Positions 1-10,871 of a stretch of 64,000 nt of DNA are shown here, piece by piece. How positions within the stretch are numbered: position 1 is the first letter of the stretch; each line of letters begins with the position of its first letter. The stretch is taken from positions 13,994,443 to 14,058,442 of the forward strand of contig NC_050470.1 of assembly GCF_013373865.1 (NCBI RefSeq), in the 5' to 3' direction. A model generated the notes under the pieces. The model saw only the letters and a program-made list of their open reading frames with translations, did not search any database and had not been told where the DNA came from. Made by a program: the position numbers and the translations under genes. The stretch comes from Monomorium pharaonis (lineage: Eukaryota; Arthropoda; Insecta; Hymenoptera; Formicidae).

Positions 1-1735
1 TCTCTTTTTTAAACGTATAATATTATGGAATTTCTACATATAAATATTGTCTTGCTTCTTTATCGCGTAAATTTAAGGAAGAGTAATCAATTAGCATTGT
101 AACTTGATTCAAAGTAGACGTTATTGCTTCTTCAATAACTTCATTTTTAGTTATAATGTTTTGTTGATGAGGAAGATGCATTGGCAAACGTATTATAGCA
201 TGACTTTTTTCTTGTAACTTTTTTTCGAGAATACGCCAAGTGGCTTCTACAGGATCAACATAACGAGTCTCTATAAAATTACGTATTTCGTCATGATCAA
301 TAATTATATTGTTTGTTGTTGGCTCAATTGTTATAGCAGCAACATCATGTCCTTTATAAATATATTTATACAAATATTTAACCGACTTGATACTTGAAAC
401 AACTTCAACATTAATATGACAATTAAATATAATTGATAAAATAGGGCAATATGGAACTACATGACAATTGTCAACTATATATCCACCTAGACATTCATAA
501 TTTTTATCATTATTTTGTCGACTGTAATAAGAATAAACATTTTCATCTATTCTAGTTTCTTCGAGATATGATTTAGAATAATATTTCAAACATTTTCCAT
601 CTATCAAACATCAATCGCCACAAGGTCCATGAATCATATGTCTCATAACTATGTTATGTAATATTCGATTTTCAAGAGGATCAGGAATTTCAGCAGAAAT
701 ATATTTGTCAACGATTTGGAAAGTTGTTATTTTGTAATCGTATTTTAAAGTAATTTAACATATGAACATGTCGTAAACCGCGTTTCTGAAATACTACGAC
801 ATATACGAAGGCTGCTACTTCTCCAAAAAAATTTAACTTTACATTTAAATCAATTAAGTAATCTTTTTTAATATTAAAAACGCGTGCACAAATATCAGGT
901 CTATCAGAAGCTTGTTGACCAGGCAAGAGATTCTTTTCAATTTCTCGCCATTTAGGATTGCAAGTCATAGTAATAAAAAGATCTGATTTACCAAATTCAC
1001 TAACAATTGCCATTACATCTTGATAATTTTGCAACATATTACGTGGTGACCCTATAAATGTGGATGGAAGTACAATTACCTTTTCAACACGTCCATTTAA
1101 ATTATTTGCTAGTTTTTGTATATAATCTTTTAAACCTTGATATGTTTCAATGCGTAATTCTTTTTGATGATCTTCACAATAATTTGTTCTGTCTTTTTCT
1201 ATTTTAACATAATTATCTACAAGCCATTGTTGAAATAGACGACGGCCTGATAAAAAAATGTTAAATTTGTCACGAATAGCTATGCGATATCTAATATATT
1301 GACTTCTAGATATTCGTTTATTACTATTTAACTTTGTTAAGTCACGATGCTATCCTTGAGTACCATATGGATAAAATAATGGATATTATGGTTCAACATT
1401 TGGATCTATAGAACTAACCTTTTGCAAAGTTTTAATATTTCTATTACGTATTGTTACATATGATTCTGGAATTTCTCCATCGACAGTTGTACGAAAAACA
1501 GTAGCAACTTTATTGGTCCTTCGAATATTATATCGACGTCGATCCATACCTGGTTTTAATATAAATGATAATTGTAATTCTGGCATCAATTCTCCAGATT
1601 CTATTTCTAATCGTCGTTAATTCTCTAATTTTTCACCCATTATTTGATAAGATTGAACAAATACATTTGATTCTCTTATTATATGTTCAAGATTATGTAC
1701 AATTTCAAAATCTAAACCTGACTTATCAGTAAGAT
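1..1735 (-). pseudogene. Helitron Rep/helicase, N-terminal half, decayed and cut by window edge
   Basis: This is the replication-initiator part of a Helitron rolling-circle transposase. Reading on the minus strand from about 1735, the frame shows the N-terminal Helitron-like region, a block with LPSTFIGSPRN and YQDVMAIV near 1050, then GKSDLFITMTCNP and FQKRGLRHVHML near 770-1000, where HVH is the HUH metal-binding motif of the Rep nuclease. After a frameshift near 735 the match continues with AEIPDP, RHMIHGPCGD and KYLYKYIYKGHD (near 350). Stops break the frame near 1620, 1386, 1350 and 612. The helicase domain would lie beyond position 1. The 5' part ends abruptly at 1734/1735 where GC-rich LTR-like DNA begins. 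The family call is secure from the motif order; activity is not expected. Confidence 0.88.
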
Positions 1736-3040
1736 GTTACGTCTGGCCGATTTTTCGCGCCGGCCGTCACGATTTAAGCAAGGATCGCGCCTTGCGATGA
1801 CGCGTTACCACGGTAACCGAACGCTGGCGGATTCACGCGCTCTCGGTGCCGGGCCCCCCTGAGGCGCCACGACTCTGGATTATTAGTAGTACTCGCGCAA
1901 ACCGATTAATTGATTCAATTAATTAATTACTCCTTGGAGAGGAGGCAAACCTATGCTCCCACTAGCGCCGGTGCATTTGCATTCGCGTGGGACCATTTGG
2001 GGTAGGGTAGTAAAGGCCGAACACCCTTAATTAATTAACAAACGGCATAAATCAAATTCGAACACGAGAAGGAGCACGCTGTACCTCCGTTGTACAGGAA
2101 TCTCCTATCCTCAACTCCGTTTAGAAAAACTCAATTAAGGAATGCGAGCGATTAGAAGAAGCGGGCGATAGTTGCGCGCCCCGCGACTGGAAAATATGAA
2201 TAAGAGAGCAAAACTTCATCTGATGACCACGAAATCAAACACGATAATTAACTAATTATCAAATTAAGTGACAGGCATTAGATGATTTATTGCTCCTCTT
2301 TCCGCGCTCTTCACCTCCGAATACCCTCACTTGCGGGTATATAAGCCGTGATTTTCGGGCGAAATAAGAGATTTTGCCTCCTTCTCTTGCGCCGAAAGGC
2401 TGTAAGAGTCACTCCGCGAACCTATTTGAACTTAGAATATTTTTCACATTTTCAAATTCAAACTTAGAGTATTTTCGCATTTTAAAATTCAAACTTAGAA
2501 TATTTCTCGGGATTCGGAACTTAGAATTATTTCAAATAACGCGATTTGAACTTAGAATATTTCTGGTATTTTGGACTCAGATTATTTTCGTTGATCGGCA
2601 CTCAAAATTGGTTCAATTGATTTAACTTAACCTTAGGATATTCTCACAATTTTACTTCAGACTTTCAAGAGAGACTTGAGATGGCAAATTCTCCCTTCCG
2701 TTACTAATTAATTTTCTTTATTATTATAGACCGCGACTAGCGATCACAGCGAGCGACGTGCGTGCAAACCGTATAGGTGTGAACCCGGGAAATTGTGAAG
2801 GTGCGAGTTCTTCTATTATTTCAATTTTTTTTTGTTTATTAAAATTAGTATAATTAAGATAGAGACTTTTTTTTCTCTCTTTTTCTTCCTCTTTTTCGCC
2901 GCGTCGCGGAATCGTGTGTGCGAGACGATCGGTGGTGCTTCGACCCCCTTTTTTTTATTTTTTTTTCTTTCTCCATTCATAGACGGTAAGAGTGGTGAAC
3001 CATAGCTTAGAGCTGCAGTTCCATAAGGAGCGTAGCGGCC
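1735..3040. mobile_element. GC-rich LTR-like block interrupting the Helitron
   Basis: Helitron homology stops at 1734 and the next bases are TGTTACGTCTGGCC, a typical LTR-style start. The block is much richer in GC than its neighbours. It contains a plausible TATA box (GGGTATATAAGCC, about 2335-2347), a repeated element at 2420-2640 and pyrimidine tracts near 2870-2970. The hexamer GTAAGA precedes the start (1729-1734) and recurs at 2986-2991, but the sequence before the second copy does not end in CA, so the target duplication is uncertain. No coding domain is visible. It could be a solo LTR, the 5' end of an LTR element, or unrelated GC-rich DNA. Confidence 0.35.
2420..2640. repeat. Degenerate tandem repeat, unit with AACTTAGAATATTT
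   Basis: Five or so imperfect units of about 40 bases repeat the core TTGAACTTAGAATATTT separated by variable spacers. Examples start near 2426, 2460, 2490, 2518 and 2548. It lies inside the LTR-like block. Confidence 0.7.
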
Positions 3041-3107
3041 CTCGTCACCCGCTGAGAGAGCGCGTTTCAGCGTTCGCTCGCGGCACGCGGGAGGATCGTG
3101 CGACTTG

Positions 3108-3108
<1 letters not shown>

Positions 3109-3160
<52 letters not shown>
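3109..3160. repeat. (TC)n microsatellite
   Basis: About 22 uninterrupted CT dinucleotides followed by a short imperfect tail. It sits just beyond the broken end of the DIRS recombinase trace. Confidence 0.95.
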
Positions 3161-3162
<2 letters not shown>

Positions 3163-3239
3163 AAAAAATAAACCTCGTTAACCTCGTAAATGATTAATCT
3201 TTGTTGTGTTTTTTGAACGTGCCGAGAAACGCGCGAAAT

Positions 3240-3520
3240 TTCTAATTGGCTGATCCCCTCTTTATTACTTTTCCGAGATTCCGTTTTTCGAATTCCGGCT
3301 GCCATGGGACAGCACCCTTATATTCATTGCCAAAAAGAGGCGAGGACGTCTTCTCCTCCTGGGGAGAATGGATCGGTCGAGCGACTATGGCAAAAAATCC
3401 ACCATACTCGTAAAGGGCGAGAGTACTGCTGAATAGTTGAAGGGGCGAGTAAGGCAAGCATCGCATTCAGTGCCGGTTTTGGAACTTGTCGCGCTTCAAA
3501 AGCTTGCCGGATAAATTCCC
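3240..3520 (-). pseudogene. DIRS-type tyrosine recombinase, N-terminal core-binding fragment
   Basis: On the minus strand the sequence from about 3515 reads GREFIRQAFEARQVPKPALN, followed by LLAPSTIQQYSRPLRVWW and STDPFSPGGEDVLA. This is the usual opening of DIRS/Ngaro tyrosine recombinases (the SAM-like DNA-binding domain). A frameshift near 3330 moves the continuation (SHGSRNSKNGISEK, like the family's YGSLNS.RSAIS) to another frame. Homology then stops near 3240, so the catalytic R-H-R-Y domain is absent. It follows the RNase H trace on the same strand, as expected for the order gag, RT, RNase H, recombinase. Confidence 0.7.
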
Positions 3521-3659
3521 TGCCGCCAGGGAAAGGGAGTTTGCCGCTGGATGTTGGGACCTAAGAGGGGCGAAGAGAAGATTATTAAAAGGAGAAAATA
3601 TTCGAGATTTCTCAATTAACATACGCTGGAAAAGAGGGAGCTAGGGTTGCAAAGGGCAC

Positions 3660-4410
3660 TATGGCATAATAACAACACCTACAGCATTGTCATCAAAAAT
3701 TTTTCGTAACACTTTGGAAAGTAAGATAAAAGGAGGAAAGACGTAAAAGAAAAAACCTTTCCAAGAAAAAAGAAGGCTAATTCTGACAAAGGCCATTTGG
3801 TATTTGTATCCAAACGCTGAGATTTGCTATCCGCGAAAACATTTTCTGACAAGGATATATAGGATGCAAAAAGAAAAATATTTCTCTCCTCGTACCACTG
3901 CCAGATATCCTTTGCAAGAAAAGAAATTTCCTCACCTTTCGACGGAAGGAGAGGCAATTTAACAGAACCAAAATAATTGATATGCGATAAAACAGTCGTG
4001 TTATCGAGCCTCAGAAGAATATCACAGTGTCTGCATGCGGACGCAAAGGACTTGAGAGCGTAAAAAACTGTCTTTAATTCGAGAACGTTAATATGAAGAT
4101 GACGATCTTCTTCAGATCACCTTACATGGATACGATTAATAAAGCATGAAGCACCCCAGTCGGTGAAAGACGCATTTGAAAAAATTTCCAAGGCATAATT
4201 GCTTGAACAAATAAAATTCTTTTGGTGAGGATCCGGTAAAAATGAAAACCACCAAAGAAAATCCTCTTCGAGTGAAAGGGATAATTTCAATTCTACCGAG
4301 AAGTTATTGGAGGATTTTTCTAAGGCAAAAAATTTTTCTCTTAAAGGCCTTAGTATAAAGAAGGCCGTATTTAACTGCTGGACAAACAGACACAAGAGAG
4401 CCAATCATGC
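3660..4410 (-). pseudogene. DIRS-type RNase H region
   Basis: Minus-strand fragments 4117-4404 and 3679-3971 cover the RNase H part of a DIRS retrotransposon. Visible pieces are the RPLREKFFAL...W block with SNASFTDWGASC (the usual D.S..GWGA site) and then, across frameshifts, an AKDIWQWYEERNIFL / NVFADSKSQR region matching the family's (L)A..IW.WC.......A.HIPG..N..AD..SR. The domain lies downstream of the RT. Frameshifts and stops make it non-functional. Confidence 0.75.
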
Positions 4411-5240
4411 TCGCGAAGGTTTAAAACGAAAAAAAAGACTTTTTCGATAAGCTAGACACGAGAGAGTAAAGATTACGACGACGTTGCTCTGGAATGGCAA
4501 CCGACTGCTGAGTAGAGTTAAAGATGAAGCCCAGATACTTTCGCTCATGCAAAGTTCGAGCTCCGATTTGCGGAAATTGATAGTAAAGCCCAGAAAGAAA
4601 ATTAATGATGTGAGCCTGGACATTAAGACGACAGGCTGCATTGCAAAGGGCAAGTAAAAGAAAATCATCCAGGTAGAGGCCTGACTCGTGACTTTGGGCC
4701 CGGAGGAAAGCCACAAAAAGACGAAGTAGCTTAGAGAAGATATAAGGAGCCGTAGCGAGTCCGAAGGGTAAAACTGAAAATTGAAAAGTTTTTCCCTCTC
4801 CATTGAAAACGTAAAAATTTTCTGTGCTCCGGGAGGATCAAGACCAAAAAACAAGAGTCTTCAAGGTTGAGGGAGGCCATCTGAGATCTCGGCAGCATGA
4901 GGCGAACAACCGTACGCCAATCTTCTAACTTAAAATGTGGCGGGAAAATATAAAAATTTAAATCTTTTAAATTTAAAATAAAGCGCATCCCTTCTGAAGC
5001 TTTTTCTATTAAGAAAAAAGAAGACAGGAATTGATCCTTCGATAGCTCCACCTGAGCAATGGCACCTTTATTGATGAGACGCTGGATTTCCGCGTCGCAA
5101 TGGGCTTTGATTGAAAAGGTAAAGCTTGATTTGTTGAGAAACGGGCGCATTGATGGTGGAGAAGAGAAAGGAATGTTATAGCTCCGTACGGCGTTGAGAA
5201 CTTCAGGAACCGAAGTAATACATTCCTAGGCATGAACAAA
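4405..5240 (-). pseudogene. DIRS-type reverse transcriptase
   Basis: The minus-strand frame at 4731-5150 contains EIQRLINKGAIAQV, DQFLSSFFLIEK, RFILNLKDLNFYIFPPHFKLED and MASLNLEDSCFLV, the standard early RT blocks of DIRS elements. The next frame (4421-4714) has SGLYLDDFLLLA, the YLDD catalytic motif, then YLGFIFNSTQQSV and IPEQRRR. At least two frameshifts separate the blocks. DIRS elements integrate with a tyrosine recombinase instead of a DDE integrase, which fits the recombinase trace just downstream. Confidence 0.85.
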
Positions 5241-6715
5241 ATCCGGTAGATTACCGGCCAGTCTCACCTCTTTTAACGACGATGACGGGAGTGAAAAGCT
5301 GGTCTCCGAGACCTGTCCCTCGACTGCCGAGCTTCACTCCGTCGAGGTGGAGGATTGTTCCGGCGAGTGGGGCCCTTCGAGTTTCCTGGAGTCGAAATAG
5401 ACTTAGGTTGTGGCTGTACTCGAGAGGGTTGATGAGAGGCTGCTTTGCTGAAGAGGAGTTTGGGCTTGGGGCTCTCTGGCAATCTTCTCGTAGGCCTTGG
5501 CCTCCTAGATTTCCTCTGAAAAAGAGCAGCCAAAGAGCCACTCGTCATTCGGGGCCGAGTCTACTGTATTTTTGCCCAGAAAGTTCAAAGCTGGTTTGAT
5601 AAAAGCTCGTCTCTGCAACGAGAGACGATACTAAAGGTCAGCAAGTAAGAGGATTCCTTCAGCAACATGTAGAAGGGCCTTCCTTCCTTCTTCCGGTAAT
5701 AGTTGGCCCATCTTCTCTAACATCACCGACGAAATTCTTGAGCCGAGCACATTCAAGGCCGCCGCAAGCTAAAATTGATGCGAAGCCTGGGTTTCGTCTC
5801 ACTTCAGAGCGGATACTGAAATTTTCAAGGTAGGCAGTAAAACCTTATTAATTTTAGGAGGGCCCGAATCGAAAGATCGCCCTTAACCTTGTGCTCGGAA
5901 AGTAAATGAGTTCTCAGAGAGTCTGGAAGACCATTGTGAACGGTGTCACGAGCAAAAAGCGGAAGGAAGGTGTAATAAATAAACGCTATCGAGAACTCGA
6001 TCGGAATCGTTCCCTCTATGCCAATTTGTGAATAGACCAACAAAAAGGGTCGACGAGGGAATGCACCTGGTATGACGTTCCGGTTCCTAGGAACCGTCAG
6101 AGACCTCATGTAAGCGCTTACCTTCCGTTTGCAGCACAGAGGCAATCGTTTGCGACAACGCAGCCTCTTCCGGCTGGGGCTGCAACGGGACAGAAACAGG
6201 GGCCTGAGGCAGCTCAGCTGCGAACTCTACAGGCTCTGGATCTATTTGCGACACCATGATGTCGTCCGCTGGACGCTGACCTTGAGAAGGAAAGGGAGGA
6301 GTATTCGCCGGAGCATTAGACGGAGATACCGCGGGAACATGCGAATTCGCCTCGATCGCAGCGATCCGATTTCCTTGATTTGCTAGGAGCTCCAGGATAC
6401 GATCCAGAGAAACTGAGAGAGAGAGAGGCTTCTCGGGAATGCGATCCGATATTCTCCGGATTACGCGATCTTCTTCCATCGCCTGAAAAATCCCGAGGAG
6501 AACCACGCTTGTGCCACTTGTGACTTCTAGGAGATCTAGAACGGTATCTCCGCAAGAACTTACCCATAATGGGTCTCAGAAAAGGAATAACTTTGGCAAA
6601 TAGAAACGAAAAGACCGACGTGTCAATGTGTGTTGATCGACGAACAGAAAAACAATGAAGAATTATGGCGGACGTACGCGTATCTATGGACGCGCGCATA
6701 TGTAAGGAGCGCACG
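5240..6715 (-). pseudogene. DIRS-type gag-like region, broken
   Basis: Upstream of the RT on the same strand is a GC-richer region with several partial frames. They include an SR-rich start (MGKFLRRYRSRSPRSHK near 6567), a helical segment ILELLANQGNRIAAIEAN (about 6340-6410), a Pro/Gln-rich linker (6130-6330), and FARDTVHNGLPDSLRTHL (about 5890-5960). Between 5240 and 5640 another frame has a GKNTVDSAPNDEWLFG segment. Position and style match the gag ORF of DIRS elements, but I recognise no domain with certainty. Frameshifts occur near 6480, 6130 and 5640. Confidence 0.6.
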
Positions 6716-6719
6716 GATC

Positions 6720-8142
6720 AAAGTAGGCCCTTAGGACGCGTTTTTATTTTTGTTTTTTAAAATTCCGTTGATACGACGTGCAGGGATGCACTACTACATA
6801 GTTAAAAGTCCATCCGGACAAGACCCTAGGCATAATGGACATTGATAGCTAATGTTTTTGACGTCTGACGACAACGACATTGATTTTCTTTACTTTTTTC
6901 TAGGCGGTGTTGATTAAATTTTTTTTCTTCTTCTGAAGTACAATTTGCTTTACATCTTGGCATTTTGCAAATTAAATTAGAAGATATCTTATTTAAATTA
7001 AAAAAAATATATTTCTTTAAATATATAAATATATATTAATAAAAACTTAATAAAATAGAAATTAATTGCTTATGTATTTGTTTATTATATATAATTTTTA
7101 TATGTTAATTTAATTAAAATATTATATTAATAATTACACATAATTTTGTATATGTAATAAGTAATTATATTAAATAAATTGTATTATTTATAAAATAACA
7201 AAAATTAGTAATAATTAGTCATAAATATCTGTAATTATTATTATTGTCATTATCATTATTATAATCATTTTTATCATAATTATTGTCATTATTTTCATTA
7301 TTTTCATCAATATAATCATTATCATTATTATCATTATTTCATCATCATTATTATCATCATTGTCATCATTATAATCATTATTATTACAATAATGAAATTT
7401 ATTAATTTCAAAATTTAATACAATGAGATATAATTTTCTAATATTAATATATTGAAATATTTAATAAATATATGACATGTAACATATGGTAACAATACTT
7501 TATAATATAATAGTATAATTATTTAATAATAATTAAATATAATTATTAAATATTTAATTTTACTTCATTATTACGTAAACTTTGCATTAATATTTACAAT
7601 ATCATTTAATTAAACACAAATTATAATATTAATACTTATATATAAAAAATAATTTTTATAATTTTATATGAATGTCTTCTTAAGAGCTTCTTGAACGTCT
7701 TCCTGAAACAAAAGAAACAATAGTAATACGTAATAATAATTATAATACAATATAGTAATATAATATTAATAATAATAACAATAAGTTATTTTTATGTAAA
7801 AATTGCTAAATATAGAAAAAAATTTTCAATATCGAAAATATTGATATTAAGTTTTCTAAATTAATATTTTCTTTCTCAAAAACTAAATATAATTATAATA
7901 CGACATTAATGGTACAAGATGGATAAGATGTTTACTCAGCAAGAAATATATGAACAACATTTTTTAAATATTAATATTTTATAGATTTTTTAAACATTAT
8001 TATTTAATGCTTTTATGTAATTTAGGAACGAAATATCATAAAAGCAAAATATAAAAGTACTGATAAAAAATTTTATCTTGGTTCTTTATAATGCATGTTG
8101 GAAAACTTTTTCCAAATTTTTTACCTAAAAATTTAACTTTTC
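6720..8142. other. AT-rich spacer without genes, with ATT/ATC microsatellite
   Basis: No coding signal is visible. The region is extremely AT-rich. Positions 7205-7400 hold an imperfect array of ATTATC, ATTATT and CATCATT triplet-type units. Repeated TTTTTAAATATTAA-like words near 7960-8010 resemble the sequence at 9790-9920, on the other side of the piggyBac insertion. Confidence 0.6.
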
Positions 8143-8146
8143 TTAA

Positions 8147-9749
8147 CCTTTCGAGGTCACACTGGGTGGTTACCACCCATCGCTTAAATTCAACACATTA
8201 TATCTTTCCGATTTAAGAAAAAATGATACTAGTAACGCCATTTAATTGTAATTCAAGGTTTCATCTATGCTCTTGTACTATTCTGTAACTGAAAGTCGCG
8301 TTGGTTTGTTTTTGGCAGTCGTCCAAAGACAAGGTAGGGTGATAGCCACCTCTGTGTGACCTCTGTGTAAGTTTTTTGTGTTTTTTAGTGGTTCGAATTT
8401 TTGTGTTTTTTGTGGTCTAAGAAGTGTAAAAGTATGATATAATGCAGATTCTTATGCCTAGAATTTTTAAAAAATCTTTATGCTAATTTATTCTTCAAAA
8501 ATATGCAGCATAATGGCCTATAATTTACGACAGCAGCCGATGTAAGATACAATTTTTACAAAATAATGTACGTAATGATTTCAACAATGTTAATTTGGAT
8601 GTCGAGGAAAATCATATTCAAAGAATCATATTCAAACGATTCAGAGCAATCTGTGGACGAGATGGACAGTGATCTTGAAAATGTAACGTTAGATTAACGC
8701 ATTCTAACATTGCGTGCACGCGGTAGACCGCAATCTATTTTGCGAGGAAAAAATGGTTTTGCGTGACATACAAAAAAGTGACGCTCAAGTAAATACTACC
8801 GTAACATGACTTTTCTATGAAAATACCTGTTTTTTAGTATACTAAAATACTCGATGTTTAGTATGCAAAATAAATACTTTTTTTGAAAAAATAGTCAAAG
8901 ACTTTTTTTTCTTAAAGTATAAGATTTGAATAATAAAAGTCTAAATTTTTAATTAAAAATATTGAAAATTAGAAAAGTTATGATTTATTTTGTAAAAACT
9001 TTTTTTCTAATGTTGGAAAATTAAAAAATTTTTTAGGTACTAACGGTTTTAGATTTTTGCTTAAATAATATCAGAATACATTTTCCAAACATTCAAGTTT
9101 ATCCATAAATTTTTTTGTTAGCATATCTTTGATAATTACATAAATACAGCATTTAAAATGTTGTGGCCCTTTGGTGGATAAAGGGTCACAGGTATTTGGG
9201 ATCGTCCGTCGATACTCCTCGGGTCAGGTTTCTTGAGAGATTGTAGCCGATTGTCATATAACAATGTGTATATATTTTCTATCTTGATTACACTGAGTTA
9301 CACTGACGTAATTCGTTAATACCCGTGACAAATATAAAAGGATGAGCGACATACGTTCGTCGCTGTATAATGTGTAGCAAAGCCCGCTCGTTGTCTGTAC
9401 CTCGGTGTTTATATACACCGATTTTTGGTGTATAACCGGAGAGGGTACTTCCCGGTCACTGGCCTTTGGTCAATGTTCTTGCTTAGCCAGCAATTGCTAG
9501 CTATGCAGATTCCACCCCAAAATTAGGAGATTTTGGGTGTTGTTTATTAAGCAATCGGGTGTATTGCCCGGTGCGACGCCCGGTATGTAGGCCGGGCGAT
9601 GTCCGCGCGCGAGGTGTCATTTGACACCTTATATCGCTTGCGACATTTCTTGTGTGAGTGCATCACACTCACAACAAAAAGATGACGATGGGTGGTAACC
9701 ACCCAGTGTGACCTCGACGTTAGAAAAAAAAAGTGTGACCTCGAAGGGT
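8147..9749. mobile_element. Non-autonomous piggyBac-type element with TTAA flanks
   Basis: The element is flanked by TTAA at 8143-8146 and 9750-9753. Its ends are inverted: CCTTTCGAGGTCACACT at the left and, reading inward from the right, CCCTTCGAGGTCACACT. A second inverted block, GGGTGGTTACCACCCAT, lies at 8164-8180 and 9684-9700. The right end repeats CGAGGTCACACT twice. Inside, the plus strand at about 8630-8770 encodes SNDSEQSVDEMDSD and RGRPQSILRGKNGFA, which fits the acidic N-terminus and GKNGFVW region of piggyBac transposases. The rest of the transposase is missing. TTAA targeting plus these traces make the superfamily call good. Confidence 0.82.
9159..9545 (+). mobile_element. Possible solo LTR inside the piggyBac element
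   Basis: A GC-richer block starts TGTTGTGGCCC at 9159. It has a TATA-like AAATATAAAAGG near 9331 followed by start-site-like DNA. Copia LTRs often look like this, but I could not find a matching CA end or target duplication. It may simply be the piggyBac interior. Confidence 0.28.
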
Positions 9750-9753
9750 TAAA

Positions 9754-10240
9754 ATACAAAAAAATTATAAATATATGGTGAAAATATTATATGATAACAT
9801 TACTTTACAAATATTTTTAAAATATTTTTTAAATTGTTTAAATATGTTAATACGTTTTTTAAATATCATTAAACATTATGACATAAATTGTTATTCAAAT
9901 ATTTTTGAAACATTTTACATATTTATAAGTCAAAATAGTTCTTCATATGTTATTGTCACATTTATTAAAAATAAAAAACATTAATTTAATTAATTTTAAT
10001 TTAAAATTTAAATACACTTTTTTTTGTATTTTGATGTTAGATATTTAGATTAAAAAAATTGTAAAAAAGTTTTTGAACACGCATTATATATAGAGAACCG
10101 ATAAAATTACAACATCAATGAATTATATTAATTGATATTTTTCTTATTTTTAATAAATGTGTTAATAACATATTAAAAATCATTTTAATTCTTGTTTTTT
10201 CAATATTTTAAATATTTAATAAATGTTATGTCATAACATT
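9754..10240. other. AT-rich repeat DNA, no gene
   Basis: The sequence is made of AAATATTTTT/TTTAAATAT-type words, related to those left of the piggyBac insertion. No coding frame or structured element is supported. Confidence 0.5.
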
Positions 10241-10246
10241 TAATAA

Positions 10247-10412
10247 TCGGGTTCAAAACCTATCAGCGGCAAGCAAAAATAAAATAAAATAATATAATTT
10301 AAATTTAATTAATTAATAAAAATTTGTCTCAAATTTAGTATGTACTGTCGATAAAAATAATTTTAAAAAATGAAACTTTTATTTTATTTTTTTATCTCTA
10401 GTTGCAGTTTAA
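10247..10412 (+). repeat. tRNA-derived SINE, 5'-truncated copy
   Basis: It starts at the box B region (CGGGTTCAAAACC) and continues with CAGCGGCAAGCAAAAATAAA, then a T-rich 3' part ending TTGCAGTTTAAAA. The same sequence occurs at 41250-41466 on the plus strand and 12420-12605 on the minus strand. Box A is missing here. Confidence 0.75.
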
Positions 10413-10432
10413 AAATATCCGATTTAAGAAAC

Positions 10433-10527
10433 TGTGTCCGTTTATTACTGTGTCCGTTTGGTCTGTGTCCGTTTGTTACTGTGTCCGTTTCACTCAGCTT
10501 GCTGTATCCGTTTATTACTGTGCGCAT
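10433..10527. repeat. Minisatellite, unit GTGTCCGTTTNTTACT
   Basis: About five imperfect copies of a 16-19 base unit (CTGTGTCCGTTTATTA and variants) lie in direct tandem order. Confidence 0.8.
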
Positions 10528-10544
10528 CTGGGACTCACTCGAAA

Positions 10545-10730
10545 TTAACACTCAATTAGATGGCGAACATTCAAGTTGAAAGTAATAACACTCTAATTAA
10601 AAGTAAATTAAAGAGCGAACACTCAAGTTGAGTGTTTACACTGAATTGAGTGTTTACCCCTTGTCCCAAATTATACTCAACTTGAGTATTTCTTTAAGTG
10701 TTATTTTTAGTGTTTTTTCCGTAAGGGTTT
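10545..10730. repeat. Truncated copy of the CCCTTACGG MITE (right end)
   Basis: These roughly 185 bases match 11460-11643 in the same orientation, from AACACTCAATTAGATGGCGA through ACCCCTTGTCCCAAAT to the terminal TTTTTTCCGTAAGGG. Only the right part of the element is present. Confidence 0.8.
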
Positions 10731-10871
10731 AAGAGGACTTTTAAAAAATCTCATTAATTTCTCTTGAAAATGATATCAATAAGTAGTTATCTTTTTGCAA
10801 GGGGTTTCTCTAAAAACATAAACTCAATGCTAAAGAGCTAAAGAGCCCAAACAGAGAATAATACTTTTTTA

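Noticed and set aside
3045..3305. Glu-Arg repeat protein frame
   Set aside because: It comes from the (TC)n tract and flanks; no other coding signal.
5251..5599. Three overlapping arginine/proline-rich frames
   Set aside because: They are alternate frames of the decayed DIRS gag-like region, not separate genes.
7205..7400. Asp/Asn/Met-rich coding possibility
   Set aside because: It is an ATT/ATC microsatellite-like tract with stops in all useful frames.
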